Assembly (NCBI GenBank): GCA_016782825.1
Contig: JADHXT010000153.1
Coordinates: 1-7,875, forward strand
Direction: 5' to 3'
DNA from: Candidatus Brocadiia bacterium
GTDB taxonomy: Bacteria > Planctomycetota > PUPC01 > DSUN01
DNA length: 7,875 nucleotides
Position numbers and translations under genes: made by a program
In this document: positions 6,802 through 7,875 of the stretch, one piece after another
Layout of the letters: each line of letters begins with the position of its first letter
Numbering within the stretch: position 1 is the first letter of the stretch
The notes under the pieces: generated by a model
Told to the model about the DNA's origin: nothing
Seen by the model: the letters and a program-made list of their open reading frames with translations, nothing else
Database searches by the model: none

Positions 6802-6818
6802 TTGGCACACGAGTTGCA
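6802..6818 (+). promoter_or_regulatory. Sigma54 (RpoN) -24/-12 promoter
   Basis: TTGGCAC (6802-6808), five bases, TTGCA (6814-6818). This fits the YTGGCAC-N5-TTGCW consensus at every listed base. Placing GG (6804-6805) at -25/-24 and GC (6816-6817) at -13/-12 predicts +1 at 6829, directly before the first hairpin of the proposed RNA. Transcription from such promoters requires an ATP-driven enhancer-binding protein, so the RNA would be conditionally expressed. Confidence 0.7.
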
Positions 6819-6918
6819 TCTTCTAAGCGAGAAGGTTGAGGAACCTTCACGCTCTTTGGAACCGCATTGAAACGCCTCGGTGTGATTCTGCAACCCGTGC
6901 CCTCTACATCACCGAGGT

Positions 6919-6980
6919 GAGGGTAGCCCATTGATCCTTTAGGTGACCCCCTCCCCGCCTCAGGGGTCTGGGCTACCCTC
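6919..6980 (+). repeat. C-loop hairpin, copy 1 (H3)
   Basis: Arms GAGGGTAGCCCA (6919-6930) and TGGGCTACCCTC (6969-6980) pair perfectly. Inside, GATCCTT/AGGGGTC adds seven pairs (two wobble) after a TT bulge. Then AGGTG (6941-6945) pairs with CGCCT (6956-6960), closing the loop ACCCCCTCCC. The apex is repeated in H5. Confidence 0.75.
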
Positions 6981-7017
6981 TCTAAACTGCCCACGCGCTT
7001 GCCGCGTGTTAGACCAC

Positions 7018-7072
7018 GGGCTGCTCAGTCTTAACAGGTGCCCCCTCCCCGCCTACAAGAACTGAGCAGCCC
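7018..7072 (+). repeat. C-loop hairpin, copy 2 (H5)
   Basis: Arms GGGCTGCTCAGT (7018-7029) and ACTGAGCAGCCC (7061-7072) pair perfectly. After a bulged A7060, CTT/AAG adds three pairs. AGGTG (7036-7040) pairs with CGCCT (7050-7054) around the loop CCCCCTCCC. The lower stem is unrelated in sequence to H3, while the apex is the same apart from one base. Confidence 0.75.
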
Positions 7073-7082
7073 TGTCTCTTTT
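7018..7082 (+). terminator. Intrinsic terminator of the predicted small RNA
   Basis: The 12-bp GC-rich H5 stem is followed at once by TGTCTCTTTT (7073-7082), seven T residues in ten. The loop is larger than usual for a terminator, so this hairpin probably serves both as terminator and as a functional domain. Confidence 0.55.
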
Positions 7083-7136
7083 AACCCTGCAATTACGGAC
7101 ACGCTCCAACACCGCGCTCGGCCTGTGTGCGTATCA

Positions 7137-7152
7137 GAGGGCTAGCGCCCTC
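7137..7152 (-). terminator. Short hairpin just after the oxidoreductase stop
   Basis: GAGGGC-TAGC-GCCCTC (6-bp stem, 4-nt loop) begins 3 nt past the minus-strand stop codon at 7156-7158. No T-tract follows on the minus strand, so it is at best a weak or Rho-assisted 3' end structure. Confidence 0.3.
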
Positions 7153-7155
7153 GCC

Positions 7156-7875
7156 TCACAGCACGATGGCGCCCTGTGCCTGAAGCGTGGCGCGGCGCTT
7201 TGTCGCGTCGATGGCGGCCACGGCGCGCCCCGAGTCGATGGCCACGTGGCACGCCACGCCGGCGGCCTGCCCCATCTGGTTGCAGTTCACCATCACCCGC
7301 ACGCCGCCGAAGGCCTCCTCATCGGCGTCCAGGCAGCGGCCGGCTACCACCACGTTCTGCGAGCCCTGCGGCACCAGCGAACGGTAGGGCACCTGGTAGA
7401 AGGTGGTCTCCTTCAGGTCGCGGAACCGCACGCCCGCCCCCGTCGCGCTGTGCACGTCCACGCGGTAGCTGCCGTTGGCGATGGCGTCGGGGAAGCGGGT
7501 GCCGCCGAGCAGTTCGTCCACGGTAAGCTGGTGCAGGCATCGGGCGTGGCGGGTCTCGCGGATGCCGATCTTCGTGGGGAGTGTGAGCAGCGGCACACCC
7601 TTGCCGCCGAGGAAGTGATCGCGGAGCAAGTCGCACACGGCGCGCACCTGGCGGCGGCCGTCGATCTCGGCGCGGGTGAGCTGGTCGGCGTCCGAGCAGT
7701 CGGCTCCGAACACGCGGCTGGCGGCCAGCATGGTCTCATCGGCGCCGCCGGGCACCCTGGCCGACCACGAGAAGCCCTTCCGCAGCGCCTGGGGATACTT
7801 CTTGTCGAAGACCACGCGGTTGATGCTGAAGCCCTTGTGCTTCCTTCCGATGGCCCGGATGCCGCGCAGCATGGC
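7156..7875 (-). CDS. FAD-dependent oxidoreductase, C-terminal part (partial)
   Basis: The frame is open to the right edge, so the N-terminus with the FAD-binding Rossmann segment is outside the window. The visible 239 residues show features of the FAD_oxidored family (PF12831-type), numbered from the first full codon: GIRETRHA (104-111), YRSLVPQGSQNVVVAGR (164-180) and RVMVNCNQMGQAAG (193-206), which forms the C-terminal half of the FAD site. The end, QAQGAIVL, fits the usual 'L..QGA.L' finish of these proteins. Members are common in planctomycete, verrucomicrobial and related genomes, often with unknown substrates, so no reaction is assigned. The ATG at 7870-7872 is internal rather than a start. 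The gene converges on the predicted small RNA, with 73 bp between the RNA end and the stop codon. Confidence 0.85.
   Translation of the reverse strand, partial: AMLRGIRAIGRKHKGFSINRVVFDKKYPQALRKGFSWSARVPGGADETMLAASRVFGADCSDADQLTRAEIDGRRQVRAVCDLLRDHFLGGKGVPLLTLPTKIGIRETRHARCLHQLTVDELLGGTRFPDAIANGSYRVDVHSATGAGVRFRDLKETTFYQVPYRSLVPQGSQNVVVAGRCLDADEEAFGGVRVMVNCNQMGQAAGVACHVAIDSGRAVAAIDATKRRATLQAQGAIVL

Larger units (their letters stand above)
6829..7082 (+). ncRNA. Predicted structured small RNA with five hairpins
   Basis: About 254 nt bounded by a sigma54-type promoter and a terminator-like stem with T-tract. Hairpins in order: H1, GAAGGTT-GAGG-AACCTTC (6831-6848). H2, CCTCGGTG (6875-6882) with CACCGAGG (6910-6917). 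H3, a 12-bp stem (6919-6930 with 6969-6980) topped by further pairs and a C-rich loop. H4, TCTAA/TTAGA plus CACGCG-cttgc-CGCGTG (6981-7013). H5, a 12-bp stem (7018-7029 with 7061-7072) and the same C-rich loop as H3. H2, H3 and H4 abut with at most one base between them. Several pairs are G-U wobbles only when the plus strand is transcribed (such as 6944/6957 and 7039/7051), which fixes the strand. It does not match the tmRNA, SRP, RNase P or 6S features I know. The function may be base pairing through the C-rich loops; this is inference, and expression is unproven. Confidence 0.65.

Noticed and set aside
6572..6831. A sigma70 promoter for the small RNA using TATTAT at 6779-6784
   Set aside because: No -35 element at acceptable spacing, and it would start about 40 bp before H1. 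The sigma54 site fits the structure start much better.
6539..6870. Three overlapping plus-strand frames of about 80 codons after mreC
   Set aside because: They overlap in different frames, lack ribosome sites and family features, and end within or run across the sigma54 promoter and H1.
7008..7035. GTTAGAC matching the integron attC core GTTRRRY
   Set aside because: The partner would need to be an RYYYAAC core on the 5' side. Here the partner lies downstream and is imperfect, and there is no integrase or cassette.
6919..7072. The two similar hairpins as a CRISPR or insertion-sequence end pair
   Set aside because: Only two copies exist, the shared part is the hairpin apex rather than a direct repeat with spacers, no transposase or cas gene is present, and the hairpins have different stems.

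Overview
The window is high-GC bacterial chromosome with long, tightly packed genes. The mix of genes suggests a member of the PVC/Planctomycetota-like or a related environmental lineage: mreB-mreC behind two unfamiliar membrane-anchored proteins, a FAD_oxidored-family oxidoreductase, and an exporter-type permease next to argJ. No rRNA or other phylogenetic marker is present, so this placement is an inference.

Layout from left to right. (1) Positions 1-1436, minus strand: the N-terminal 478 residues of a polytopic ABC-exporter-type permease that runs off the left edge. (2) 1503-2732, minus strand: argJ (arginine biosynthesis), with a good sigma70-type promoter (TTGACA-17-TATCAT) and a Shine-Dalgarno sequence that picks a GTG start. 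(3) 2733-3035: a divergent promoter region. The rightward promoter is TTGACT-16-TATAAT, and the same 11-bp sequence overlaps the core elements of both promoters. (4) 3036-6529, plus strand: a probable cell-shape operon. It encodes a membrane-anchored coiled-coil protein with an MreC-like C-terminal domain, a small membrane-anchored protein with a Pro/Ala/Asp repeat tail, MreB, and MreC. No mreD follows. (5) 6530-7155: 626 bp without a credible protein gene. (6) 7156-7875, minus strand: the C-terminal part of a FAD-dependent oxidoreductase that runs off the right edge.

The most notable part is region 5. An exact sigma54-type promoter (TTGGCAC-N5-TTGCA, 6802-6818) predicts transcription from about 6829. 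From there the plus strand folds into five nearly contiguous hairpins and ends at a GC-rich stem followed by a T-rich tract (about 7082). This gives a predicted RNA of about 254 nt. Two of the hairpins have unrelated 12-bp lower stems but carry the same upper stem and C-rich loop (AGGTG, then C5TC3, then CGCCT). That loop is complementary to purine-rich Shine-Dalgarno sequences. A long palindrome lies about 173 bp upstream of the predicted start, where an enhancer-binding protein would be expected. I recognise no known RNA family here. The nearest analogy I know is the actinobacterial 6C RNA, which also has two C-loop hairpins. The reading is that this is an undescribed sigma54-controlled small RNA, adjacent to but probably transcribed separately from the cell-shape operon.
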